Source of the DNA: Paulownia fortunei | Lineage: Eukaryota; Streptophyta; Magnoliopsida; Lamiales; Paulowniaceae | Assembly (NCBI GenBank): GCA_019321725.1 | Contig: CM033107.1 | Coordinates: 18,467,445 to 18,531,444 of the forward strand | DNA: 64,000 nucleotides | Reading direction: 5' to 3' | Shown here: positions 32,193 to 43,860 of the stretch, piece after piece | How the letters are laid out: every line of letters starts with the position of its first letter | How positions within the stretch are numbered: position 1 is the first letter of the stretch | Position numbers and translations under genes: made by a program | The notes under the pieces: generated by a model | Told to the model about the DNA's origin: nothing | Databases searched by the model: none | What the model saw: the letters and a program-made list of their open reading frames with translations, nothing else

Positions 32193-33891
32193 AATACCCC
32201 CAAATTTTACCTTTTGCTCGTTCTCAAGAAAAACTCAAAATCAAACAATCATAGGCTCATACTTTGATCATGAATTACTAAGCTTGATCAACCAATTCAA
32301 ATGTCTCAGCAATCTTATTGTACATGAATCCAAAGGTTAGTCACAAAGCTAGTTGAATGACACTACAGAACTTGTGCTTCATCAATCTAGTCAAGAATTC
32401 AAAATGTGTGTGTGTGAATGTTAAGCTCAAGTTTCATGCATGCATTTTAGGTATGAATTTCACAACCAATGATTATCATGATCTAAGCAAAGGAGTTATA
32501 GGTGTTCCATACGCTTGCTTTTCATACAAATTTTCCACTAATATAGACACTTGCAAACTTGGATCAAAAAGACTTCAATAATTTTGTAACGTAACGCCTA
32601 GGCATTGGCTTACAAAGAAAGGTAGGGATAAACAATTTAAGAGAGCATAAAATGTTGCACACAGAATTTCACTCCCCTCCCTTCTTTTCTCTTTCCCATT
32701 TTTTTTCCTTTTTTTTAGGATTCATGCTTTTCTTTTCTTTTCTTTTTCGCAAATTTTTTTTCCTCTTTTTCTTCTTGTTTTTTCATGAATCTCAAGGCTT
32801 CATTTATTGTTCTTTTCCTTTCACAACCCAAAACTTATTTTTTTTCATTAACATGAGTTGTGATTTATTTCTTGCACATTTTCCCTTCTCATACCCCTAA
32901 ATACATTCATCCATACCCTCAACACGTCGCCATATGACCCCTTAATAAGATTGTGCACAAAATATCACACCTTAAGCTCTCTTAGGGACAATCATTGGTT
33001 TTTCAGGCTGTAAAGGGTAGGCATAGTGAGCTTCAAGAAATGAAGTCGAATGGTGGCCATTCATATGCATTGCACATGCCATTCTTTGAAAAAGAGCTCA
33101 AAGGGGTAAAAATGTGATCATGGTAGGCTTGAAAATCACAAACGAATCAAAGATGGCCTAAATCATTTCCAAGTTTGTTAATTATCTAGAATTTTGCCTC
33201 AAAGAGTAATCAAGCAAGTTTTAGAACACCACAAAATGATCAATATAGCTCATTAGAAGCAAAATCCAACACCAAATAGCATACAATTCACAAGATTTTG
33301 ACACAATGTGCACAATGAAAGTTCATCTTTCATGACAAGGATCAAATATCAATTAGGTATCAAGAGTCGCCATGTCACAAGACTAGTAATCTTTCTTTCC
33401 TCTAGAATCTATACAATATCAATTAGGTATCATCGTAGGTAATTGGTAATTAAGTTATAATCAATCACAAAACATGAACTCAACTAAGTTTGTCAACAAA
33501 GCATGCTTGCTCTTGGACTCTCATCACTCAAAATTGAAACAATCGGCTTAAATTTTTCATATAAAGCTCAAACACACAAAATATAAATCCCACCCCTAAC
33601 TTTAAAATTAACATTGTCTTCAATGTTTAAAGAATTAAAGCACATAAGAGGTGGAAATAAAAAACTCCCATTTCCAATAGATTACGCACTTGGAGTTCAT
33701 GGGAGATCCACACATATCACCAAGTCGACATCCATCTACACAAGAAAAGAAAGCATGAAAGCTTATGGGTTAAAGTAACAAAAAACACAAACATAGACAA
33801 AGAAACGTAATAGTTAAACATGCCTAAATCTAGAAAGCGAATATATTTTAAAAACTAACTAAGAAATTATTAAAAAGCAATGGAAAAAGGG
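32193..33891 (-). mobile_element. Family A internal 3' non-coding region (inverted element)
   Basis: On + it opens with aatacccccaaattttacc, the complement of the polypurine tract. It contains the conserved segment (32290-32530) and the pyrimidine tract (about 32672-32800, homopurine on the - strand). Only one copy of the 105-bp unit is present, near 33530-33595. The open frames 32357-32581 and 32652-32900 are repeat-derived and not called genes. Confidence 0.75.
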
Positions 33892-33909
33892 CTTGGGTTG
33901 CCTCCCAAG
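33892..33909 (-). other. Conserved hairpin, third family A copy
   Basis: CTTGGG (33892-33897) and CCCAAG type arm (33904-33909) with loop TTGCCT on +. The arms match copy 1 perfectly. Confidence 0.75.
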
Positions 33910-33951
33910 AAGCGCTTGGTTTATAGTCATCAACCCGACTATCTTCTTCAC

Positions 33952-34867
33952 TCATCCTGGATCTAAAAATAAGTGTTTATCATGACATGTCTTTGTGTGC
34001 TCTAAGAGTGTAGATGATCCTTCTAGATAGGCAAGGCGAGGATGATCCGGAGTAGTATCAAGGGTCTTTTGGATATCAACAAGTGTATCCCTTATTACTG
34101 TGAATGGTCTTCCAAGGATGATAAAGATGTACCTATCTTTTTCCATATTAAAAATGAAAAAATATGTAGAGCACAAAAAATGGTCACCATTCCCAACCAT
34201 ATCCTGAGTCACCCTATTGCTTCATCTATTGCATGCTTTCTAAAATTAAACAATGAAATTGAATTAGTGCTTGCATGTAGATCATATAATGTTATTTCAT
34301 AAGTAAAGTCTCCAATTGAATAAGGGATAATGAAACTCCCTGAATTGGTAAGAACTTGAGGTGGCTTCTCTTGCAAGATAGCATTGAACTTTTCAATAGT
34401 TTCGCACTCCTTCATTTGTTGTTGTTGGATAGCTTGGCAATGCTCCATTGGATTGATTTTTGTATCACTTGGAAAGTTTTCTTTATGTTTTTTAGAATTA
34501 ATTTCAGTAGCAAACTATCTAATTTGAGTTTCTACTGATTTCATTTGAGCTCCTAAACTTGAAGCTAGTTGTTCCAATTGAGTCTCAATGTTGTCTATCT
34601 TTGCTTCATTCTTATTAAATCGGGCTCTTGTTTAGCAAATCCTATAATGATGTCTTTTTTCTTATTTTTGGTTTCCATAAATGAAGTGCTAGTGGATGCC
34701 ATAGAATCTATTCCTTGAGAAGCTCCATAAGAAATCCAAGCTGCAAATTGGTTAGAAAGAGCAGAAATTTGTGCAGCTAATTGTGTAAATGAATATATCT
34801 CAAGAACACCGGCAACCCTTTTAATGAAAGACCTCTCGAAAGGCCATTGATAGCTATTAGTAGCCAT
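33952..34867 (-). pseudogene. Family A gag-protease, copy 3
   Basis: The - strand frame starts MATNSYQWPFERSF at 34867 and is open to 34595. The gag C-terminal segment (34594-34450) has stops. The protease part is open in two overlapping stretches (34448-34209 and 34212-33952), so a frameshift lies near 34210. The catalytic turn reads YDLHASTN, again without the glycine. It ends LLEHTKTCHDKHLFLDPG. No polymerase follows. The primer site and 5' LTR lie to its right, so the element is in order LTR-PBS-gag-protease-non-coding-LTR on the - strand. Confidence 0.8.
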
Positions 34868-35017
34868 CTTCTTTAGACTCCTAGCCTTATGCATACAAAT
34901 ACGTATAACCCGGTGCAAGCCAAGACAACATCAAAATATGCGGAAAAAAAGTAAAAGCAATCTAGACTAATATCAAGACTAAGTCATAACAATATTAATG
35001 CAATTATGATAAAACAA

Positions 35018-35035
35018 TCCCCAACAACGGCGCTA
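35018..35035 (-). other. Primer binding site, inverted family A element
   Basis: The complement of tccccaacaacggcgcta. On the - strand tagcgccgttgttgggga is the closest match in the window to the tRNA-Asp complement. Confidence 0.85.
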
Positions 35036-35041
35036 AAAACT

Positions 35042-36918
35042 TGTTCATGCATTTATGCAAACCGCAAGTGTATGGTGTCAAGTTTTAATACAACGGTGAG
35101 TTGAGTTGAGTATCCACAAGGATTAAAATCAAAAATTGCATCAAGTACCATAATTCAAATAGTCCTAATTTTATCTAGAAAATCGAGTGATGATTGATAA
35201 ACAAAGTAGAGAAAGATAAAAAAAATGCAAAGACAAGAGTGAAGTTCTTAGAAGCAATATAACAAATACCTTATGAGCAAGATATTCTAGAGGAATAAGT
35301 TACCTAATTTTCACCTATATTATTCCTTCCAAAATATACAAATTCAAGTCAACAACACATGTAAGTCGAGAATTCCTAAGCTCATCAATTTCCTCTCTTG
35401 AGTGCCGAATTGACTATGAGTTCCAACATGAATTTCGATTTCTCTATAAAAATTTAAAAATAAAACTCTATAAAAGTTCAATGAATTCTTCTTCAAAACT
35501 TTAAAGATTTCATAAGCTTATCAACTCTAATTGTCCTTATGATCATGTATTATCTTCCCTCTCTCGAGTGCCACATCTCATACATCAAACAATTTCAATT
35601 AGTGGCCAAATAACCAAGATGCAATACTAAACAAGATAACAAACACAAGATGAATAACTTGAATTAATATTGTTTGGAAATCAAAATATAGGATCAAATA
35701 AGGTTACATCATCCCCTAGAAAGAAAAGTTTAGTTCATTATGGATGAATACAAATTCAAGAAATAAACAAGAAATAACATGAAAATTATTCACCAATTTA
35801 TGAAGTTGGAGGAATGGTTGAAGCTCTCCTTGTCTCCAAAAATGGCTCATTAGTTCCAGAAAAGTAATGGGTCTTGTCTCCAAGCACCCAATGGCCTTCT
35901 TTGGTTCCAAGAACCAATCCCCCCCCCCTTTTGGTTGATGCTAATCTTCCTTTTTAAACTTCTCCAAATGATTCTTTCCCCAAGAGTCTTCCAAAGTAAC
36001 CCTAAAATCTTTTCACTTTTCTTGGCTTTTTTTCAAAAGAAACCTGAAATCCTTCTCCTTTTCTTGGATTTTTCTCATTTTTCCTCTCCTTTTCCTGCAT
36101 ATTTTTAGGCTAAAAGAACCCACTAATGTTGTCTTCTGAGTTGTCTTTTAAAGTTTTCCAAAAAAAGTCCCAAAATTGGATTTAAAAAAATTAAGTTTTA
36201 AATTTTCTGCGAACTGGGGACGCGGCTCTGAATTCAGGCATCGCGGTGTCAAACATTCTGTCATCTAGTGCTGCAGCTCTAATTTTAGGTGCTGCAGCAT
36301 CAAACATTCTCTTCTCTAGCACCGCAGCTCTGATTTTAGACACTACGGCACCAAATAATCTGTCATCTGGCGTCGTGTGGTCAGATAATTCTTTTTTAAA
36401 GCTATTTTTGAGTTTTTTGTAGCCTGCATTAGCTATTGGTGTCTTCTAATTAATTGTATATATGTGTCTTGGATTTCTACAACGACTTTGATCAACTCAA
36501 TATGACATCTTTAGAGAGTGTTATGCCTAAAACAGCAAGATGTGTGTCATACCAGAAAGTTTCAATCCCGTGCTAATAATTGAACTTGATTTTTCTCATT
36601 GAAATCGAACGAATTAGATTTCATGGTAAACATAAAAGTTGTATATATATGTCTTGGATTTCCAATAGATTAAGAATCATGTTAATATGATATTAGGGTA
36701 GAGAGTTATGATTAAAAAAAAAAATTGTCATCAATAGCACCACAATTTAGATTTTTCAACATTTCAACCAAGTTTTTGGTTTCTTTCCATTTTCTTCTCT
36801 TTTTATCATTACCTATAATATTTCAAAGTAAATTCATAAAAAGTAACAAAAACACTTGAAAACAAATCAAATGTTAATCAAAAGGCATATGAATTATTGT
36901 TATAAAACCAACTTATCA
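35042..36918 (-). mobile_element. Family A 5' LTR (inverted element)
   Basis: Complete LTR of 1877 bp: TGTTCATGCAT on + at 35042 and ..CCAACTTATCA at 36918; on the - strand TGATAAGTTGG...GAACA. It contains the 51-bp GC-rich repeat at 36210-36385. Confidence 0.85.
36210..36385. repeat. 51-bp GC-rich tandem repeat, partner LTR
   Basis: Three units with 'ctgcagcatcaaacattct' type cores. It is the partner of 31495-31660. Confidence 0.75.
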
Positions 36919-37372
36919 GGCGCCATATTGCTTGTTTTCTCGTGCAGCAATGTAGAACTTTCTCATCAATTGGCACCGTAGTGAAGCCCTCTATAATCTC
37001 AACGCCTAACTATTCTGGACTATAATATTCAGCCTCTTTTAATTTAATTTTGACCTCTTTTTAGGATGAACTGGATATTGGTATCTTTATAAGAATTGTA
37101 GCTCTATCTCTTAGCTTTCTCTATCCGCTTGAATAAGCTTAATATCATACTTTTTAGGGAAACTTATGCCAAAAGTATGAAGATTGCCATATCAGGAAGT
37201 TTCAGTGTACTGCTAACTCTTTAACCCATTTTTTTTCATTTTTCAACTCCATTTCTTCAATTCTTTAACCTACATAACAAATATTACAAGATAAGACACA
37301 ATTCCATCAATTATGAGATAAAACGTCCAAATTTGTGCTTTTGAGAGTATTGGGAATATGTCAAATTATATA
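36919..37372 (-). mobile_element. Family B LTR fragment
   Basis: It matches about 14060-14565 of the B LTR ('atatcaggaagtttcagtg', 'ttaacccatt', 'gtcaaattat'). It is truncated at both ends and sits between the family A LTR and reverse copia sequence. Confidence 0.75.
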
Positions 37373-37374
37373 TA

Positions 37375-38110
37375 GAAATTAGTAGATAACAAGTCTCAGT
37401 TGACTGCAATATTCATATATCATCCCTATGAGTAGATTGTCATCAACCTAAAACGAACATCACCATGCTTAAACTAACCCTCTTGTATACATTTGGTTCG
37501 TCCACATTCCTAAGAAAATCAACCCATCTAATTGACTTTGAGAATCGAATGTTCTACCCTCTGAAAATTAATTTTGATAACGGATCTCTGAATCTCGCAC
37601 ACTTTTTGCTTGCTTTTATTTGATATGAACAAATCAGACCACTTAACTTACATCCCATTCTCAACATCATGATATTGAGCGTAACACTTTGCTACTAGTC
37701 GTGTTTTTATAGGTCACCACCTCTCCATGTTCTCCATTATATTTGTAGACCAATTATAGCTAATGGGAACCATTCCCACCAATGGACCCACTAAGGTCAA
37801 ACCTTGTTGTAGTACATAGAGTCCACTTTGGATTGCATGGCAATTTTCCATCTTGCTGAAATGATGTCATACATCATCTCTCCTTACTTGGATTAATATT
37901 CAAAAATGAGATCCTCCTTGTTGCTATTTATCAAGAGGCTCTTATCGTATAAGTGGCCTCGAGATCCTTTCAAATCTTCTTGGAGATTGTGTACTAAAAG
38001 TTTTAATAATATGTTCATGCACCTTGCCACTTGTGGGATAAATTGTGGTTCTTGAACTCCTTCAGGCTCTATGATTAAGCTATTTCTATCCAATAGAAAC
38101 TCTTTCTTCT
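37375..38110 (-). pseudogene. copia reverse transcriptase remnant (reverse copy)
   Basis: The reverse translation includes FLRNVDEPNVYKRVS (family: ...EDEPCVYKK.SG) near 37520-37460, and further upstream DSMYYNKV (family: SMYSNQVWTLVDPP). Many stops and deletions; the catalytic YVDD block is degraded to ..DD-like sequence near 37430. The same part of the polyprotein is present on the + strand at 46430-47000. Confidence 0.7.
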
Positions 38111-39000
38111 CAAAATGGTGGCGTCCCTAGAAAACAAACTCCTTTATTTCTAGGGATCATAGAAATAGTATCCAATGAATTCCTTCGGATACCCCAAAAA
38201 TTTGCATAAGCTGGATTTTCACATCCAACTTATCTCCCACTATCTGCTTTAAAGAAGCAGGCCCTTTATACCCTTAGGTATGTTTAATCATATTCCTTTG
38301 CCACATCATATCCCTTATGATATTTTTGGACACTGACTTAAATGACATTCTTACTTGATACGAATGTCGTTGATTCTAAGGTGAGTTCTTAGGATGAAGG
38401 AGAAAATAGGTAGACTCAACATGGATTCACTTGAAGATAATTAATTCTCCATTAGTTAATCAAAGAACTTACTACCTTAATATTCTCGTCCTCGATCATC
38501 AACTTTTTAATATTTTGGCCGACTTAATTCTCTATTTCTTGTCTAGATTCTTTGAACCCTTCAAAGGATCTTAGAGTAATAAAGTGAGAATAGTTCACTT
38601 GTGTATTAATATTTAGAGGACTGCACACGTCCATTTAGATCAAATCCGAAGTAGTGATTTGCTCCATTTGTCCCACAAATGGTGATTTCTTCATCTTTCC
38701 CTTGAAACAAGATTTATAAGTCTGCACCTCATGCAAGTCCAAGAGGTCAAGCAAATGTGTCATCTTGTGAACTCTTTCTTTAGAGATATGACATAATTTA
38801 GCCCACCACAAGTATGCACCTGTTGATTATCTAATTCTAATATTACTTTGTTGATTATGTAGCATGGAATTTGGGATTGTATAGTTCATTTATCAATATA
38901 GCAAAGATAAACAACTAATACCACCCTAATCCCATCTAGAGTTAAGTGGATGTTCCTATAGCCAATAAAGCAACACTTGTCTTTTTCTCAAGTTTAAGGA
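38111..39000 (-). pseudogene. copia integrase and GAG-pre-integrase remnant (reverse copy)
   Basis: Blocks on the - strand, in order from the right: sequence like the pre-integrase domain (RVHKMTHLLDLLDLH); SCFKGKMKKSPFVGQME with DVCSPLNI near 38720-38600; FEGFKESRQEIEN near 38560; and the post-core block LGYPKEFIGYYFYDP near 38190. Several frame changes are needed, and the integrase core around the second Asp and the Glu is not recognisable. Direction and order fit Ty1/copia (integrase before reverse transcriptase). Confidence 0.75.
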
Positions 39001-40020
39001 TCGTCCTTTGTCTTAGTCTCTATTTTCTTATCATCCTTTGCAACCCCTTGCAAAGATAGGATCATATCTGGTATCCAATACCCAAGAAAACTTTATCATC
39101 CTTAATTGTTGATATCAACAAAGTGTAAACTTGAATTAGAACCCTTTTAATTCAATTAAGCAAATAAATACTTGCGCTTTCTCTTTTCATGCCCGAAATA
39201 TCACAATGGTGACAAACATTTATCCTTTTGGATAGATTAAGTTGGTAAGTTTGTTTGTGTGTCTAGATTATCCTAAGCATAATTACTACTGATAACAGTT
39301 ATCCTATCTGAGGCAAAAATTTAAGCATTCATTCTCTTACTATCTAATTATGATTTAGTTTTTAATCATAAATGTCTCCCATTATTTTATTCAAATCCCA
39401 TCACCCTCTTGAGGTCCAATTAGCTTGCCATAGACCATATGAAAAAACTAAAAGGTAGTTAACAATATTAGAAATTGCATCCTCATGCAACCCTGAAGCT
39501 ATTTTTCCTCACTTCTTCCCATACACTTCAATTTTATGAGCCCATGTGGTACTAAGAGTTAAACATTACCCATCAAACATCCATGTGAGTAAGACAACTA
39601 AAATATTTCCAATGACTTGTGGCCAATACCCTTAGCCCTCATACCCTACAGGCATCTCCAATTTACTAGCGGTCATAGTTATTACCTCTACTAGCACATC
39701 CACAACTTGTGGACAACAGACTAAGCATGCAACATTTCACATGCCAACTACCTTTAATGAAAGGCATTTATAATTAGGTCTCACCCAATATTGCCCAATT
39801 ACGATTGATATCGAACCATCAAAGTTCTTAACTTGAAATATTTTCAAGTAAGGGTCATACTGGATTAATATTGCAAGATCTCATCAATTTTTTTCATCTT
39901 GTTTATTTAATGTTGAGTATCCCAATGATGGCAAGCATATATCATAAGAAAAACATAAAAAAAAATTGCAGCATGCATCACATACACACTAAAATAAATA
40001 TATGATCATGAGCCTTTAAT
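39001..40020 (-). pseudogene. copia gag remnant (reverse copy)
   Basis: Near 39235-39190 the - strand reads KRINVCHHCDISGMKRE, a decayed CCHC zinc knuckle (family: CFHCGKxGHWKR). The remainder up to about 40020 is in the position of gag but has too many stops to align by eye. Confidence 0.6.
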
Positions 40021-41226
40021 CCTGTGCGATCCATTTGAGTCAAAGTGGATCAAGGTCAATCTAAGGGGGATAATTAAAATTCAAATAAACTTATCTATTA
40101 CATAAATATACACCATATATTCGTGAGTCTAGATTCGTGAGCCTGGATTCGTCTCTTATCCTCCGTGTTTATTCCATCTTCTTGTAATATCTATCAAATT
40201 ACAAAAAAGATAAACTTGTCCGCCTAATTCTACTCTCATTAAATTTGCTAGAACACAAGAAACCTTGGAACAATACTAAGGGAAGGTACATAGGTGGGAG
40301 ATAGAAATTCATCCAGAATAAAAACTAGAGAAATGCGAGACTTGCAGGCCTCATTTTAATTAAAACCCAAAAAATAACCAATAAGTGCATAAAATTTAAT
40401 AAATCACATTGGCCGAGGTTCCATGATCATCCAACTAGCATGCTTAACATAAATCATCACATGATAATGAAAGTATATAAATTTACCAATTACTTTATGT
40501 GTAATTTCTTTCAAATTTGGGATCAAGATTCTTGGTTTTTCAAGAAAAATAATTTTTCATAAAATCAACTATTAATTTTAATTTTGAAAAAAAAACTAAT
40601 TTTTCATGCAACATTTGCATTGTCAAAACAAATAGGCTTAAGTTTAGAACTTCTGCCTCTTTTCTTGATCACCATCAAGAATTCTTGATTTCTTGATCTT
40701 ATCAAAAAATCTTGAAAAAACTTAATCAAGAACACTAATTTTCTTGTTCAAGAAATAAATTTACTTTATTTCATTATTACCATCAATTCAAGAACTTCAA
40801 GATGTGAATTAAGAAATCAACTCTTGTGGTAATTCATTTCATTTTGATCTTCTTTCATGTTTTAACAATTAAAACAAATCAATCATATAATAATTACGCG
40901 ATTAGATGGAACAAAAGAGGTATTTGTGCACTTTGGGTAATCAAAATACTGTTGTCACAGTAGTTCGACTAGCGCCATGGCGCCAGCCCTATGATCTCAC
41001 CGGCACCGTGGCACCAGTGCCTGCTGGGCATTGTGCGCGTGGATTTTCAACAGTTTTTTTTTTTTGGATCAATTTTGTTTATTCATTTCAACACTTGACA
41101 ATAATAAACACATGATCCCAAATAAAAAAAATGATTGATTCAAAAATCAATCACACATATAAATAATTAACTTATCACATTAATTAAATAAACACAATCG
41201 AAAAGTATGAGAATCGCATGAACCTT
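40021..41226 (-). mobile_element. copia 5' leader (reverse copy)
   Basis: Non-coding sequence between gag and primer site. It contains a GC-rich patch at 40965-41040 with gcgccatggcgcc-like palindromic words. The open frame 40906-41115 across this patch has no recognisable domain. Confidence 0.55.
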
Positions 41227-41239
41227 GTCTCTAATACCA
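41227..41239 (-). other. copia primer binding site (initiator tRNA-Met type)
   Basis: On the - strand TGGTATTAGAGAC follows the LTR end ..CCCAACA by one base. It differs from the common TGGTATCAGAGC by a C to T change and a change at the end. Confidence 0.8.
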
Positions 41240-41240
41240 C

Positions 41241-42300
41241 TGTTGGGTTTAGCAATTTCAGAAAATGTATACACAATGGAATTTAAAAAATTTCAATAAC
41301 ATAAGCAAACATTACATCACATGTAAAAAAAGTGAATTCCGAAACCCTTTTACAATTACTTTGTTATATATATTATAATACCTATGACATAAAGGTTTTA
41401 AAAACTTTTACCTTAATTTGCACTCCGTCTGTAGAAGATGCCTGAAATGATCCAAATCATTTTCTCACCACAAATTCCTTCGCAAATCTTGAATCCATCC
41501 ATGAACTGCTTTCACGTATCTTGGTTCCAAACCCCTTTTGTCAGAAACGTCTCACTTGGAGTTCTAAGTGTTACCCCTCTAATCATATCCACACGTTAGA
41601 GTTTTCCTCGCCAATTGAATCCATGCTAGTAGATTCAAAAGGCCTATTCTACACTAGAATTTGTGAATATCAATTCTTAATTCAACTAGTGAATAGAATA
41701 ATTGAACCCATGATCAAAACATAGAACATTTTGATGGAAGAAAAGGAATCAAAAAAAGAAGACAAAGGGGCAGTTTTTCTCTTTATTGCTGACCGATTTT
41801 TTTACTTCAAGAAAGACTCTTAAATTCGGCCACTAGAGGGAGTCCTTATGTAGTACTCCTCCAATCCTAATCCCACTAGGTTTCCACTTGCTCATTTCTT
41901 TATTTTATTCCTTCTTTCCATCAAACACTAAGACAAGTTTAATTCTTATAATTAAACTTGTTAATGTGCCTCTTATAAGCCCTTTAGCTTGGGCTTGGAT
42001 TTAATTTGATTTAATTAAGTTTAATTAATTGATCTCTATTAATTAAATAAGCCCAACTTAATTAATTAATCCAATCAATTTATTAATTGGCTCCACTTGG
42101 GCTTTCTAATCATATTAGAACATATTAAATAATTTTATTAGTTAATATGCCTAATTTAATTAATTGATCATATCAATTAATTAACTTGATCATATGTATG
42201 GCTCCTAATCATATTAGGTTTAATTAAATAATTATATAATTTAATTGGATAAAATGTTTTAACTCCTTAAATCAATTTGAGACCCAAATTAATTAATTTC
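41241..42300 (-). mobile_element. copia (family D) 5' LTR, truncated
   Basis: It begins TGTTGGGTTT on + (the LTR 3' end) and matches 55404-56530 closely ('aaaatgtatacacaatg', 'caaaggccttattct'-like, AATTAATT-rich blocks). It is cut at about 42300 by a family B LTR. Confidence 0.8.
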
Positions 42301-43860
42301 TACAAGTGCAAAGTATTAAGTTTTAATATAGTGAAATGAGAAGGGTTGTCGTGTCCCAAGGAAGTATGTGTGCAACTACTGAATCTAGACTATCTGAATA
42401 TATTTGACCCAATCGAAGAGTTGGTTGGTTGATTAAAAGCTTAAACAAACAAATAAGCAAAAATAACAAACAATTAAGATCAAGAAATAATTTCACAAGC
42501 ATGTGGTTAGAATTAATGTTTAGTTGGTGACAGCTAGAATTTTGAATGTATATGATACTCTTTCCCAAGATATATCAAATCTATTACTAAAAAGTAACCG
42601 ATTATATACCTATAACATATTTAACTAACTAATGGTGCATTGAGCTTTGTGACTTCCTCTAGCTTTCAACAATCACGTCTATGATTACTGTGTGTATAAA
42701 TCATATATCCCTATAACACACTAGTCCAAGACATACACTACACAAGCACTTGTTGCTACACTACCTTCCGATCTCAATCACTATAACAAAGATCATCTCA
42801 AAATTGGTCAAATCTCAAGAAGTATTAAAAACATAGTCAAATCTCAAGAAGTATTAAAAACATAGTGTATGCTCATCACAAATTAAAAATATCATCCACA
42901 CCACAAACATAATATTAATTCAAAAATTCATAGAAATGGCTTCCAAGTCTTGACAAAAGATGGTTTAGTTCATATTGAAATTAAGACAGCACCAAATGTT
43001 CCCAACATTATGAAAGGAGATTACAACACTAAGATTACAAAATTAAACTAAACATAGTGAAAGAAGAAATTAAAGTAGAAGATTATAACCACTAAGTGAT
43101 TCTTCACTTCTTGTTCAACATCTTCAATGCCCAATGAATTTCCTCCTCTTCTTGGCTTCAAATCCCAAGCTCCTTGAATGGGTGTGTTCTTGGTATAGTG
43201 TGTGTGGAATTGTGGAGAATTATGTGTTTTGGGTGAAGAAGAAATGTGTATGAGATTTTAGGTGTAGAGTGTGTGGGTGATGAATTGTATAAAATGTAAA
43301 AATGTGATGTGTAATATGTACATAATATATATACAAACAAATCACATGGGTGGTGATACATGAGTTGTATCTAGTATGTATATATCATGAAAGATGCCAA
43401 AATTAGCCTTTGGCCGCCACTTGTTGTAAAGAAAGAGCTCAGGAATCTTGGCGCTGTGGCATGATTTCATGCCTACGGATAGCATTACGGCGCCCTGCAT
43501 GGCACTGAGGCACCATTTTCTCTGTTTTGTTTGCCACCGCGGTTCCCAGCACGGTATTATAGCATAACTTACTTTAATTTTTCTTCCCCTATTGGCGCTG
43601 CGGCGCCTTGCATGGTGCTGTGGTGCCTCTATTTTGGGCGGCACCATGGTGCATTGTTCTATGCTGTGATGCGATTGCTTTAGCCATTTTTTTCTTTTTT
43701 TTCTTTTTCTTTTGGCTCATTTTATCCATTTCGCATTTTCACATACCTACTACACACAAACATTAAAAGATAAGTGCACAAATCTATCTATAATATGTGA
43801 AATCATCCTATTTTGTGTTGTTAAAAATGTTGAAAACCATATTGAATTCTGAGTGTATCA
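42301..43860 (-). mobile_element. Family B 3' LTR (second element)
   Basis: On the - strand it starts TGATACACTCAG at 43860 after a good polypurine complement (actacccccaaa on +). It matches 13230-14575. The terminal ~22 bp at the left are missing. GC-rich patches at 43445-43660 carry ggcgctg(c/t)ggc words. Confidence 0.8.
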
